From Brachionus plicatilis (taxonomy: Eukaryota; Rotifera; Eurotatoria; Ploima; Brachionidae), in NCBI GenBank assembly GCA_010279815.1, contig QEOQ01000486.1:147342-211341 (forward strand): DNA of 64,000 bases. The letters are read 5' to 3'. A model generated the notes under the pieces. That model was not told the origin of the DNA. It ran no database searches and saw nothing but the letters and a program-made list of their open reading frames with translations. Positions 1 to 12,700 of this stretch are shown here, piece by piece (position 1 is the stretch's first letter; every line of letters starts with the position of its first letter). The translations under genes were made by a program, and so were the position numbers.

Positions 1-1075
1 AGATTAATTTTAAATAATTCGACAATAAAACACAGAAACTCCTCCCAACCTCGTATACCCATCTTTTAACATTGCCAAAAAATTTTCAATTCAAGTTAAT
101 AGGAAAACGAAATATTAATTTTATATTGTTGTAGTGAATAAAATTTCAAATTTTTAAGTTTTTTTTTTAAAGTTGATAAAATGAATTCATTTTTATTTAA
201 AAGTTAATAATTAAATAGTTTTATCTTAATCAATTATTAATTCATTTTTGTAATATTCTTCATCGAGTATTTAGACCTTTTGAAGGGTATTTAGTGAAAA
301 TTCTGCCCGTTTAAATACGATTTTTTATTAACTTAATTGCAAAAGGACATAACGTTATTAATGGGAAAATATGGTCAAAACACGCATAGACCAACTCGTT
401 TTAACTTATTTCCAGATGCGTTTTAAATCATTGATATGACGTGTTTTCTTTTCGGATATTTAATAATCAAAATCAATTTTTCAAAGTCTGATCAAAAAGA
501 ATCACATCCAATCTTCTTTTTTTATTTTTCAATATAATTTCCACAATTTACGGGAATTGCGGAAATTTTAGGTAAAATTGAAAAAGTAAAATATAATAAA
601 TTTTCCAGAATTTAATGGATCTTACGTAAATTTTAGGAAAAAAGGCCAAAAAAATTCAATTTTTTGAAATTTTTAAATTAAAAAATTTAACCGCAAATTT
701 TTGTAAAATTTTATTGATTTTAGTGTAAAAGAAAGAAAAATTTAAAATTAAGTTTTTTTAAAAATCGAAATTATCAGATACATAAATTTTTGGGATTTGA
801 TCAATCGTCGAAAATTTCAATTACCTAATTTATCAAAGTTTAGAATTTTAAAAATGCAAAAACTTTAATTTAAATTTCAACTTTTTTTAGATGATTTATT
901 TATTAATTACATTTTTCAACTCTTAGTGATTTTTCAAATTCTCTAAAAGCCAATGCTGCAACAGCTATCACCTTTTTTTTCTTGCAAATTCTTTCATTTC
1001 ATTCCACAGCACTTCAATTGAATTTAAATCTAGCTACTTAGAGTGTAGTTTAATCTTAAATTATTTATTTAATTA
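1..1075. other. AT-rich non-coding stretch
   Basis: No open reading frame of note and no recognisable gene. A short stretch near 41-85 (cctcgtatacccatctttta) resembles 15570-15600 inside the tandem duplication, so it probably belongs to a dispersed repeat. Confidence 0.5.
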
Positions 1076-1362
1076 CCGTATTACCTCAAATAGAAGTAAC
1101 CACAAATAGAAAAAAGTCGCTACTATTTGAGGCAAAAATTTGCCTTTATTTGAGTTGTTTTTCTCAAAAAATGTGTCTCGATTAAAAGAAAATTCACCTG
1201 TCATTTGTCATGTAAAACATGCAATTTTTTGTTTCTATTTGAAGAAAAAAAATGGATAAATTTCTTTTATTTGAGTCACTTTTTTGAAGTGAAAAATTTT
1301 CAAATAAAAGAAACCTTTTGATGACCGAACTTTCTTTTATTCTTTTATTTGAGGAAATATGG
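1076..1362. mobile_element. 287-bp TIR element (MITE) with TA target
   Basis: The left end reads CCGTATTACCTCAAATA and the reverse complement of the right end reads CCATATTTCCTCAAATA. Both ends are flanked by TA (1074-1075 and 1363-1364). There is no coding capacity. TA targets point to a Tc1/mariner/pogo-type mobilising enzyme; this is inference. The CCGTA start is shared with the larger element at 28142-29262. Confidence 0.75.
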
Positions 1363-1420
1363 TAGTTTTTAAATTTTAAATTAGCTTATAATTTTCCAAA
1401 TTAATTTTGTATATACCAAA

Positions 1421-1830
1421 AAATGGAATTGTTTAAGAAGTTTGGTAGGCTGAATTGTGTTCATCAAGAGTTGCTGGTTTTGGATTTGGTATGATTGTAT
1501 CTTGATTCACTGAAAATCTTCAATTTTTTCACTTGGTTGTAATTCAGGCCTAGTTTTAGATTGTAGACCTCTATTACTTTTTTGACCAATGGTAAATATT
1601 TTGCTTGTAGAGGTACTTAGCAGAGATTTAGCCTCCTGGACACCGTAATGATATGTTTACAAACGGAGTTTTTAAGTCATCGTTTTTATTGATTTAAATT
1701 TTCAAACTATTCTTATCTCTTTTAAATAAATTAAAATTTTTTTTGGTGATAATTAAATGATCTTGCTGTGGAAAAAAAATATCATTGAGAAAAATGATTA
1801 GAAAATAAATGAATTTTCTGATAAAAAATA
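1421..1830. repeat. dispersed repeat, partner at 40990-41205
   Basis: 1421-1540 and 1740-1830 match 40990-41205 closely (shared phrase aagagttgctggtttt); the segment 1541-1740 is missing from the second copy. On the minus strand both copies keep a short open stretch that includes IIPN-KPATLD, so this may be the remnant of a repeated coding sequence. I do not recognise the family. Confidence 0.5.
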
Positions 1831-1840
1831 ATTTTGCTGG

Positions 1841-2026
1841 TACAGTACAAATTAAAACTAACTTGTACACATTTTGTTCCTCGGCTCTTCCTCAACTTTT
1901 CCTTTCTCCACTTTTCATTTAGGAAGAGTTGAAGAAAAGAAAGAGTCGAGGAAAGGAAAAGTTGAATAGGATCCAAGGAAGTATTGAAGAAAAGAAATGT
2001 ACAAGTCGGTTTTAAATTATACTGTA
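1841..2026. mobile_element. short foldback MITE, TA target
   Basis: Terminal inverted repeats start CAGTACAAATTAAAAC (left) and CAGTATAATTTAAAAC (right, reverse complement) and continue to a shared CTTGTACA. TA is present at both ends. The interior is also partly palindromic (cctcggctcttcc against gagtcgagg). The CAGTAC start is shared with the element at 26024-26904. Confidence 0.7.
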
Positions 2027-4327
2027 AAAAGAAAAATTAGCTGAAGAAAGAAATAAAGACCAAAAACAAACATTAAAGTAGATCAAATAAAGAGTATTTG
2101 ACAGGCTCTCAAAATTGATTAAGCATTTAATAGTTTCATTGATTGATACCTTTTGCAAAAAGGTAAAATTTTCCAAACTTCAAATTATCTTTTAAGCTTA
2201 TTCTGTTTTTTTTTTTGCTCAAATGGCAAAAATTTAAAATTACATGAAAATGATAAGATTAATTTTAAAATAAACTTGATTCGTTGCTTTTTTATTTTTT
2301 ATACTAAATGTAAAATTTGTTTGAATTTTTTATTATTATTTTTTGAAAATTTGTTTGAAAATTCTCAAAGCATTCATTCAGTAAGAGTACCGAGACAGGT
2401 CTTTTCAGATAGCGTCACGGCACGGTCAAAATATTGTCGATATGGGAAAATTGATTACTCAAAAGAAATTTTTTTATTAACTAAATTTATCAAATTTTAT
2501 ATCAATTGAAAGTTTTTTTTTTCAAGCTCAAATAGTATTAATTCATGGGTGTCAATTTTGAAAGTAAAATGATTTTCATAGAAAAAAAATATTTTGGTTT
2601 AAACAGATGGATTTTTATCAAGAGTGTTTGCTCAATCGATTCTGAGACCCAGGTACGGGTTTGACCAAATTTTCCATTGCTAAAATTTACTCCTAATTGA
2701 CTGGAATTAAGATAAAAAAAATGAATTTTTTTTAAATAAAATTTGAGTATTTGAAATCTTTTAAGCTAATTTTACTCATAAAATATGAATAAAAATTCCT
2801 TTAAAAAAATTTTAAACTTTGAATCATTTTTGCTATTGATAAGCTAGATTGAAAAATAAGGTTGTGTCTAAAACATAGACCGATCAAAATTGCGAAAAAA
2901 CAACACCGGGTGTAAATCACAAAATTTTTTAAAGAAATCAAAATTTGTTTTTTTTTTAATAAATTTAAATCACCTTTAAATTTCGAATGAAACAAAAAAC
3001 ATTATAAAACACCCAAAAGCGCTCTCATAACTTTCCAGATACGACCATTTTTTAAAAGAGCATAAAATTATCAATATAAAATGCAGTTCTCATTAATTAA
3101 ATAATATGATTTTGCCATTCCACTTTCATTTTTTTCCCCGAATGCCATTATCGATTCTAAGGAATCTGAAAATATGATTAGATTTTTTATATCTGAATCA
3201 GTTTTTTAAAAAAATTTTTTTTTTTTAATTGAAATTTTGTTAAATGTTCATAATGCCAATAGAATGGTCTTCTAAAGTAAATCGAATATATTGCAATGGT
3301 TAAAGATACTTTTCATCATAATTTAGCCTTTTATTGAATTTTTTTTCTTGTCACATAAACTAAAAAAAAATTAGAAATATTTAAAAGAAATTTTTTGTCA
3401 ATATTTATGATTTTTTTTAATTCTTTTTCTTTATATATTAAGAATTAGGTTTATTTATTATCATACCAATTATTAGGTTAATTTCACACAAAAAATTTCA
3501 TTCAGAAATTCAAAAAATGAATTTTTAGATATTATTTCAAAACATCTTTATAGGAATAAAAGTATTTTGAATATTATAAAACATTGTAAAACACCCAAAA
3601 ATTTTTTTTAGTTAAACTACCTCAGCCTTTACATACATTAAAGAGGAATTAAATTTTTTTTATAATTGAACAATATTTAAATAAAAATGATATTATTAAT
3701 TATTATAACATCAACTTTAATAATTTAGTTGATCGAAATTAACCATCGATAAGTAAAAAAAAAAAAAAAATTAAAAAAATAGAAAAAAATTAAATTAATC
3801 AGAAAAAATTCGAAAAACCACTAAATTTAGTAATGGCTCTATCAATATTCGATCTATGCTTCTAAATATATAATAATAATAATAACAAGCTCTTACAAGA
3901 AACTTGAGGAGAAGTCTTACATGGAAGGCTAATATGGGAGCTTTTACACCGTTTATATAACTAAACATTAGGCTACTATCTAAGATAAATAACATAATAA
4001 AGCACAACCCTAAAAATAAAAATTCATAATTATCCAAATTGAATTAATTGATTTAGTTTAAAAAATTCAGAAAATATAGCAGTTCATTTCATACTTTCAA
4101 TACTTGTAGATTTAATTTTTTCGCATTATTTTACGTTTAACATATTATTTTTAAAAATACTAAACATTTATTTTAAAAATGATTGCTAATAATGTACATA
4201 AAACTAGTGTTTAATTTTATAAAGCATATTTTCAAATCGTTCTCACTGGAAAATAAAATTTTTAATAAAAATGAATTTTTTCTAATCAAAATATTTAATT
4301 TTTTCTCAAAGATTAGCTTCGAAATTT
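2027..4327. other. AT-rich non-coding stretch
   Basis: Only short, low-complexity reading frames on both strands, with no domain signature, splice pattern or structural RNA that I can support. From about 4200 onward the sequence belongs to the dispersed repeat described at 4911-6150. Confidence 0.5.
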
Positions 4328-4910
4328 GGGCCTGGTCAAAAGTTGACCACCTGATCACAAAATTTACTTTAAAAAAACTTCAGTAAAAAATATGAACACA
4401 TGATCTTCAAATTGACTATTAAAATTTACATAATCAATTTTATGAGCAAAAAAAATTTATTTTCCAAAAGCAAAAAATTTTTTGTTTTTTTTCTAAAATT
4501 TTTGAGTCAATTTGAGACCAATTTTATTACATATTTTATTTGATACAAATTATTTTTTTGAAATTTTTTTGAATTCAAAAATAAATGGATTTAGATTAAT
4601 TCCTTCAGATCGACCTTTTAAATCAGCTAAAAAAGTTGATGAACATTGGAGTTTTGTACCCAGAAAGTCCATTTATTTTTGAATTGAAAAAAATTCCATA
4701 AAAATAACTTGTATCAAATGAAATATGTAATAAAAGTGGTCTCAAAATTGACTCAAAAATTTTAGAAAAAAAAATAAATTATTTTTTGCTCATAAAATTG
4801 ACTATGTAAATTTTAATAGTCAATTTGAAGATCATGTGTTCATATTTTTTACAGAAGATTCTTTTTTGAGTAAATTTTATGATCAGGTGGTCAAACTTTT
4901 GACTAGACCC
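4328..4910. mobile_element. 583-bp foldback element with 8-bp TSD
   Basis: Left end GGGCCTGGTCAAAAGTTGAC; right end, reverse complemented, GGGTCTAGTCAAAAGTTTGA. The arms pair over most of the length. CGAAATTT occurs directly on both sides (4320-4327 and 4911-4918). A related repeat at 5968-5975 carries a single CGAAATTT with matching flanks, which looks like the empty site. No coding capacity. An 8-bp target duplication suggests hAT-type mobilisation. Confidence 0.88.
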
Positions 4911-6150
4911 CGAAATTTTTTCAAAATGTTCGATCAGAAAATTAAAAAAAAAGTCTAAAATTTATTTTTTAAGTTCAAATTGAAAATTTTCCTTAAAGAT
5001 TTAAAACAACTAAAAATTCTAGATAATGAATCTATTATAATTTAGCGTTTTTTCTTCTCGAAATGTTTAAACTATCATAAAATTTATTACTTTTATAAAA
5101 CAAAAATATTATCAAATGGATAATACTATAAAAATTTTATTTATTTTAAATTTTAATTTAACTTAAAGAAAATAATTTATTCAAATTGTTCAATTTTTAT
5201 TTAATTTAGTTTTCAGAATTATTCTAACCTTTGACTAAATTTAATTCTTCCTTTTCGTTTTATCATTAACTACAAAAAGTCTTGGAAATAGGTGCCGAAA
5301 AAATCCGAAATTTTTTTTTAAAAATCATGATTTAAAATTTTCGATCAACACAAATTCCAAATATGAAGCGTTTTACAAGTCTCTACGATCTCTTTCCTAA
5401 TTGACCTGATTTAGATAAAATTTTTTCTTTTTTAATTTCTTTCATTTTATTTTGAACTTCTATTTTTATCTATATAATTTTATGTATTTATCTGTTTTTG
5501 ACTCGAAAAACTGTAGATAATTGTATTTTTAAAAAAACAAAATTAATAATTTTATCAATTCTTCAATTTTGCGAGGCTGAGAAGAAGGACTAAGATCCAT
5601 TCTGAGTAGCCTTGGGAAGGAAAACTTCCTTAAATTATACTATAAATAAATAAATAAATAAATCATTAACTACAAAAAGTTTTGGAAATAGGTGCCGAAA
5701 AAAAACCGAATTTTTTTTTTAAATATCATGATTTAAAATTTTCAAAGTTGTCTCATTAATTTTAATTATATTTTAAAAAATTATTTGTGAAAATCTCCCA
5801 GCTTTTTTTTAATGGAACAAAATCGTCTCTGATCAACTGATTGAATTTTCAGCTTTGTTGCAAAAAAAAATATAATATAAAATAAATACTAAAAAGGAGA
5901 AAAATATCGCTTATAAATAAAAATAATTTTTTTATTCAAATATTTTATTTTTCTCTAGGAATTGCTTCGAAATTTTTCCAAAATGCTCGAGCAAAAAATT
6001 AAATAAAAAAAGTCTAAAAGTCATTTAAAAGTTGTTTAAGTTCAAATTGCAAATTTTTCTCCAAGATTTAAAAAAATTTAAAACCTCTAAAAATTCTCAA
6101 TAATGAATCTATTAAATAACAATTTGGCGTTTTTTTCTTCTCCAAAAAAC
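4911..6150. repeat. dispersed repeat with embedded retroelement 3' tail
   Basis: 5074-5343, 5662-5930 and 10011-10480 are copies of one another, and 4911-5040 resembles 5968-6140. Between the first two copies lies 5344-5661, which ends in a LINE-like tail: a ggactaagatccattctgag segment followed by (AAAT)n at 5641-5660. About 80 bases on its left (5264-5343) recur on its right (5663-5744), as a very long target duplication would. Confidence 0.6.
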
Positions 6151-6794
6151 TAAAAACACCGGTCGCTGAAGCAACAAATTTTGTTTAACGCCATGATGGC
6201 CTAATTTTGGAGCAATCATTAGATAATTTATTTTGAAAAAATCATCCATTTGAAGTTTTAATTAAAAGCCATTATTTGGTTGGCAAATTAAGCATCGGTA
6301 ATTGATCAGAATCCAAGCTGCGTGAATTGTTTGCCTTAAAAAACAAAATAGTTAAAATTTTCTAATTGAGAATTTCCTTCTACTCAGGAAACGAACAAAA
6401 AAATGCCAACCATTTGACAAAAAAAAAAAAAAAAAGATTTTTTTCTACTAGTAAGTTTTCCAATTTCAGAGAAACAAGAGCATGAACCAATTTTAGTTAT
6501 TTTCCTAGTTTGAAATGGTTTCTTGTATTTCACTCAAATATTTCTAGTTTATTCCTTGAGTGTGTAATCAAAACTTTAAAACTTTTTCTCTCTTTTTTGC
6601 TCTCGTTTGCCAAATGCAACAATAAAAATACAAATCATAGCTAAATACCAAAATAACTTGTATAAAAATAAATTTTTTGTCACCCTTGCTCAAGCGCAAT
6701 AGCAAAAACTCATCAATTTTGAAAGTAAAATCTTCTTTTTTTGAACACCTTGAATTTGAGTAGTGTGAGCGAGAGTGTGGCCAGTAGATGGAAA
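6151..6794. other. upstream region of the calpain gene
   Basis: Non-coding and AT-rich until about 6763, where composition changes sharply to GC-rich. The reading frame is open upstream of the chosen ATG (from 6741) but has no earlier methionine. An upstream exon with its acceptor near 6760 cannot be ruled out. No clear promoter elements seen. Confidence 0.4.
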
Positions 6795-9700
6795 ATGGGA
6801 AACAAACTGTGGAAGTGCGATATGTGCGAATACACCAATTTGGTGGAGTCGGACCAGTGCGTCAAGTGCATGAGTCCGCGGCCCATCCAAGTGTCCAAGA
6901 GCTTTGCACTCGAGGACTCCATTCAAGCGCAGAAGTTGTCCTTTAAGCAGATGTCGCTGGACAACTGGAACGATCTCAAGTACAGGCTCAACCAGCGAGC
7001 TAGCCAAACATCGCGCAGCTTTTTGAGCCGCAGCCTCAACCATTTCATTGACACAGAGTTTGCGCCTTTCAAGCAGTCCTTGTACATGAACGGCTCGCGC
7101 ATCAAGCGCTCAAATCTGATCCACTCGAATGGCTTCAAGCAGGTGAAAAAGTGGCTGCGGCCCCACGAGGTCTCGGTGTCCGCCGAAGAGAGCTTCCTGC
7201 CGGTCTCTTTGTTTTCGGAGCCTTCGCCAAAGGACGTGATCCAGGGCGAGCTGGGCACTTGTTGGTTCCTGAGCGCACTGGCCCTCCTTGCCGAAAAGCC
7301 ATTCTTGCTCCTCAACTGCATGGTCACTCAAAAGTACAACTTGGACGGCTTGCACCAGGTGCGCTTGTGTCGCCGCGGTGAATGGATAGTGGTCAACATC
7401 GACGACTATTTGCCGTGCGACAAGTTCAACCAGCTGGTGTTTTCGTATGGGCGCAGGCGCCAGTTTTGGGTGCCGTTTATGGAAAAGGCCCTGGCCAAGT
7501 TGTACGGAAGCTACGAGGCAGTGGCCAGGGGTGCGTGTGCCGAAGGCCTGCAGACTTTGACCGGGGAGCCGTGTGAGGTCCTCTATTTGCAGCTAGGCCT
7601 GTCGAATAGGCCCGATATGGAAATGCCGCATCACGTCGGCATGCATCACACCACTCCCAATGTCACTTGGCAAAAGATAATCATTTCCAGAAAGTTGGGC
7701 TACTTGATGACAACTTTGTGCTACAACGAAAACCTGCGCTACGAGTCCTTCGACAAACTGGGTCTTCTAAACAGGCACATTTATTCTATTCTGGACGCCA
7801 AAGAATTCATCCACAATGGCAATAAAACTCAGCTGCTCAGACTAAGTAGGATTTTTGACAATTCAATTAAATTTGATTTTTTTTGTCACCATAAAAAAAA
7901 GTTAAAATTTTGTTTGAAGTTTAAAAATAAGATTAAATTTAAAATGTTGTCTATTTGGACTAGTGTTTTTTTTTGTAGTAGCTAAAAAGTAAGATATCAG
8001 AATTAATGGTATCAAAATATTGTAGTTGAGTATCACATTTTTTCAAAAATTTTTCTTATTTTTATCCTTTATCTTATTTTATTATAAAAAATGACTACAA
8101 AAAAAAGGAATTCATTTTTTGTTTGATTATTAAATTTAAAAAAAAAAGGAAAATACAGGAAAAAAAACAAAATAAAATTTGATCTTTTGTTTTTTAGTTA
8201 TTCATTTTGAGCTATTTTAGGTTTATTTTTTGATTCGGCAATGTGAAATTTTAGCAAAAAAAGTAAAAACTATGTAATTTATTTTCTAATTGTGCAAAAT
8301 TGTTTTGTAAAAAGTACAATATTGAACAAATTTGTACTAAGCTCTGCAAAAACTCTGCAATTTTCTGTAGAATGCACACCATCAAAAAATATTTGATCGA
8401 AATATTCAAAAAATTGCAGAGATTTTTCTAGAGTAGCAATTAGTTAGTACAAATTTTTAATTTTAACAGAACCATTTTTACACAATTAGAATTTAAATTA
8501 TAAAGTTTTTAATTTTTGTACTGTAATTTTTTTTGTAAATAAAATATAAACAATTAAAAATTTTAGGTAAAAAAGGTGCATTAAAGTATGTTTCACTATG
8601 ATGCAGTATATTTTCTAATATTTTTAATTAATATTAAGTATAATTTATCAAAAAATGAAGAATTATTGTTCAATTTGAATTAAAAATAGATTCTGGCTAC
8701 TTTTTATCCCGTTCCAATATTCGAGATCAGAAAATTTAATTGTTCAAAATTACAAAGAGATAAGTTTATTTAGGATTAGATACTAAAAAAATGACTACTT
8801 AAAACAGAATCTAAATAATATTTTATTTAATACAATAAAGATTATATTAGATACGAAGAAAATAAATCTGATAGCTATAAAATTGGTGTCTATTTTTTTG
8901 TGGAATATTTGGACATTCAAAAAATTTCTGACAAAAAATTTTTTTCTCCACATCTTTCGCAACTAATGTAGCTATTTATTGTTTAATTAATTTTTTTTTA
9001 GTCTATTGGAAAAGAAAAACATAGCATCTTTAAATAATTATCTAAAAATAATTAAATTTAATTTTCAACTTTTCCTCATTTCTCTGATTTTAATTTTTAC
9101 TATACTTAGCTTTTAAGTCTAAAATATAAAAAATCAAATGGTCATGTTTTAATTTTTGAACTCAAATTTAATTTTGATAATTTTAAAATATAAAGTTTGA
9201 TTAAGTGTTGATTAGGGTTCTATGCCTGGATTTTGAAATTGTAATTTTATTTTTTTTTAAAAAATTCAGAATAGAAAAGTTATCTTGATCAAAAAGTCGT
9301 TTGTAAAATAGCTAATAAATTTAAAAGCTAATAAATAATTTTTTAGCATCTGAAAGACTCTCTGTGTCGAGACCTTGATCATTGATAATTAAAAATTTTT
9401 TTTAAAAAATCATTTACCTTAAAGGAATTCTGTTTTTTTTTTACCTAATAAGTACTCAAATATAAATCATAAATTATTTAAAATTATTTCTTTATTTTAG
9501 AGCAAAATTTTTAGATATTATTAATCTAAAAATATTTTGTTTTACTTCTTTCAATTTTAAAAATTTCAACATATTTATTGAAAAATTTATTTTAATTTTA
9601 AGAAAGTTCCACAACACTAGTTTTTCTATCAAAAAAAAAATAAAAATAAAAAAACTTTTTGACTATTTCAAATTGAAAATGCTTGTTTATTTTGGTGTTT

Positions 9701-12700
9701 ACGTGTGAATATATGTTTAATTGGACTCTATTGGATTTCCTGAGTGATTCATAATTGAAAATCTTAGTGTATTTTTTAAAAATAAATTGTCACTGGTTGC
9801 AATATGAAATGAATATGTACAAAAAGAGTTATGCTTTATTTTGTTAGGTTGTTGTTGGTTTTCTTTGTAAATAAAGATATTAATTCCAAATGAGTCTTTT
9901 ATTAGTGTTTTTCTTTTTCTAAATTTTTCTAAGGCTTGGCTTTGAGGTCAATTCAGTACAAATTTAAAAATTTGATTACCTTTTCAAAAAAATTCTCAAA
10001 AAATAATTTACCTATCATAAAATTTATTACTTTTATAAAAACAAAAATATTATCAAATGGATAATACTTTAAAAATTTTATTTATTTTAAATTTTAATTT
10101 AACTTAAAGAAAATAATTTATTCAAATTGTTCAATTTTTATTTAGTTTAGTTTTCAAAATTATTCTAACCTTTGACTAAATTTAATTCTTCCTTTTCGTT
10201 TTATCATTAACTACAAAAAGTTTTGGAAATAGGTGCCGAAAAAAAGCCTAAATTTTTTTTTAAAAATCATGATTTAAAATTTTCAAAGTTGTCTCATTAA
10301 TTTTAATTATATCTTAAAAAATTATTTGTGAAAATCTCCCAGGTTTTTTGTATTGGAACAAAATCGTCTCTTTCAACTGATTGAATCTTCAGCTTTGTTG
10401 CAAAAAAAATTATATCATAAAATAAATACTAAAGATGAGAAAAATATTAGATTTAATTTAATTCTCTTATTTAAAGGGTATGGTTGTAAACAATGCGAAG
10501 TACCAAATCTATAACAATTTTCGATTTTTTAGTTATTAAAAATAAAAAACTGTTATATTTTAATTTTTTTTAGTTATGAGATGAGATGAATAAAAAATAA
10601 CATTTAATTAACTAATGGTTTGATAATAAAATAGACTCTTCATTTAACAAAAAAAAATAAACATTTAATTAATTAAAGTTATTAAATAAAGTTAGTTTTT
10701 CGGATACTTAGCTCCAACAGAGTGACCTTTACCTACAACTTAAAAAGTCTTCAGTAGAAAAAATTTAATTATTACATGTTAAATAAGTTTTCTTTTAGAT
10801 AATATGATGAGAATTAAAAAAAATAAATAAAATTTTTTAGCATTTTATGATATCATTAGATTGTATTTGGTTAAGTAAAAATTTGTGAATCAAGCTTAAT
10901 TTGTTAAGTGAATTGTGACAAGATTTATAGAACACCTGTTACTTACAACTTTGAGATTTTGATACGAATTGTTTAATTTTTTCTACATAAAATTTTTAGC
11001 AAGACATTTTAAATCGATTTCAAGTAATCAATTTTTTTATTAAAAATTCTAACAATTACTTTTTTCAATCTTTTATTTTTTTCCCATCTAAATTATTTTT
11101 ATTAAACTCCCCAAAAATATCGGATACCAATTTTTTTTTTTATTCACCAAATACCTTTTTTTGGGCCCAATAAAAATAAATTTTCCTTTTATTTTTTTTA
11201 AAATCGTATTAAAGCATAATTACTTAAAAAAACTGATTTACGTTTATGTCGATTTTGAGCATTTTCTTGAGGCAGAGAAGGCTGTTTTGGTAAAATTAGA
11301 AACTTTTTTTTTGAATTAGAACAAAATTTTGATAATTAAGAATGTTATGGTATGAAATTTGATGAGAAATGTGAGTTCTGTAACTTGTTTTCTAATTTAG
11401 ATTTCAATAATTCTTTGTTTATAACAATTCGGTTCAATTATAGTTACAAAAAATAAGCAGAACTTTTCAAAAAAGTAAAATAAAATTCAAGAAAAATATT
11501 TTGATTCGGTCATTGGTGATAAACCAAGACCAGAAGGAAAGAAAAAGCCTTGGAAGGCAAAAATCAATTTTTTAAAAATCTAATTAAATATTGGAAAAAC
11601 CAGCATCAAACTTGATAAAATATAGAAAATTTTAATTATAGAAAAAAAAATAGAGGCTTTGGCTTAAACTTAAAAATTAAAAAGCTAACATTATTCATTT
11701 CAAATTAAGCTTAAAAATAAATAAAATTTTTTATCATCTATTTATCACTATTCTTTAAATCTACAACTACTAAATAATTATAACGACTGGTACTGGGACA
11801 GATATTTCGATATTGCGCCCACGTTTTTTAAACAATACTATACCATCCATATTGTAATTGAATCATTTTTATAAGGTATTGGTAATAATTTACTAATTGG
11901 TAAAGAAAAATATGGAAAAATAATTAATTAGACTATTTATTCTTTGTATAATTTACTATATTATTGAATTCAATATTTTTTCTTTCTTTATTTTTTTCTA
12001 CATTTTTTTCCCAGATAAGTTCGATGTTTTTTTTTCTATATTATTCAATAAAAATGAAAAAAATGATCTTATTTTAGGTAATAAAGGTTGCAGCATTTTT
12101 TTAAAATATTTTTATTAACTTTTATATTAATTTATCAAAAAAGGGAGAATTTTTAATCAATTTGTATTTGAATTTCACAATACCAAATATTTAAAAGTAA
12201 AAATATTTCTCATTAACAATTAAAATAATAAAATAAAGCGGCACCTTTCCAAAATATAATAAAATTATAATTTACTTTTTTTTCAATTATTTTAAACTTC
12301 TAAATTAATATTCTTGATATCTATTCCGCAAGAACGTGACAAATGAATTAGCACAGGACAAAAGAAAATTAATAATAAACTCTTTTATTTAAATAGGAAA
12401 TCCGTGGGGCCACAAAGAATGGAAGGGCGACTGGTCCAATGGATGGCCCAAATGGCCAGAGCAGATTAAAAAAAAGCTAAGTGTCTACTCGAACAACAAC
12501 GGATGCTTCTGGATATCGTTCGATGACGTGCTCAAGTATTTCTACGACATAACAATTTGTAAAGTCCGAGCAGACTGGACTGAATCGCGTCAATCATCCT
12601 ACTTCTATGACTATTCGTATGGAGCTGAAGTCTACATGATCACGGTCAATCAGCCTGGCGTGCACCAGTTTGAGATAGAACTGTTTGCCACTGGCAGAAA

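Noticed and set aside
2153..2509. 118-codon plus-strand frame
   Set aside because: Mostly F, K, N and L from T-rich DNA; no start context, splice sites or family resemblance.
7110..7576. Overlapping frames on both strands within calpain exon 1
   Set aside because: They are shadows of the GC-rich coding exon; none has a recognisable domain.
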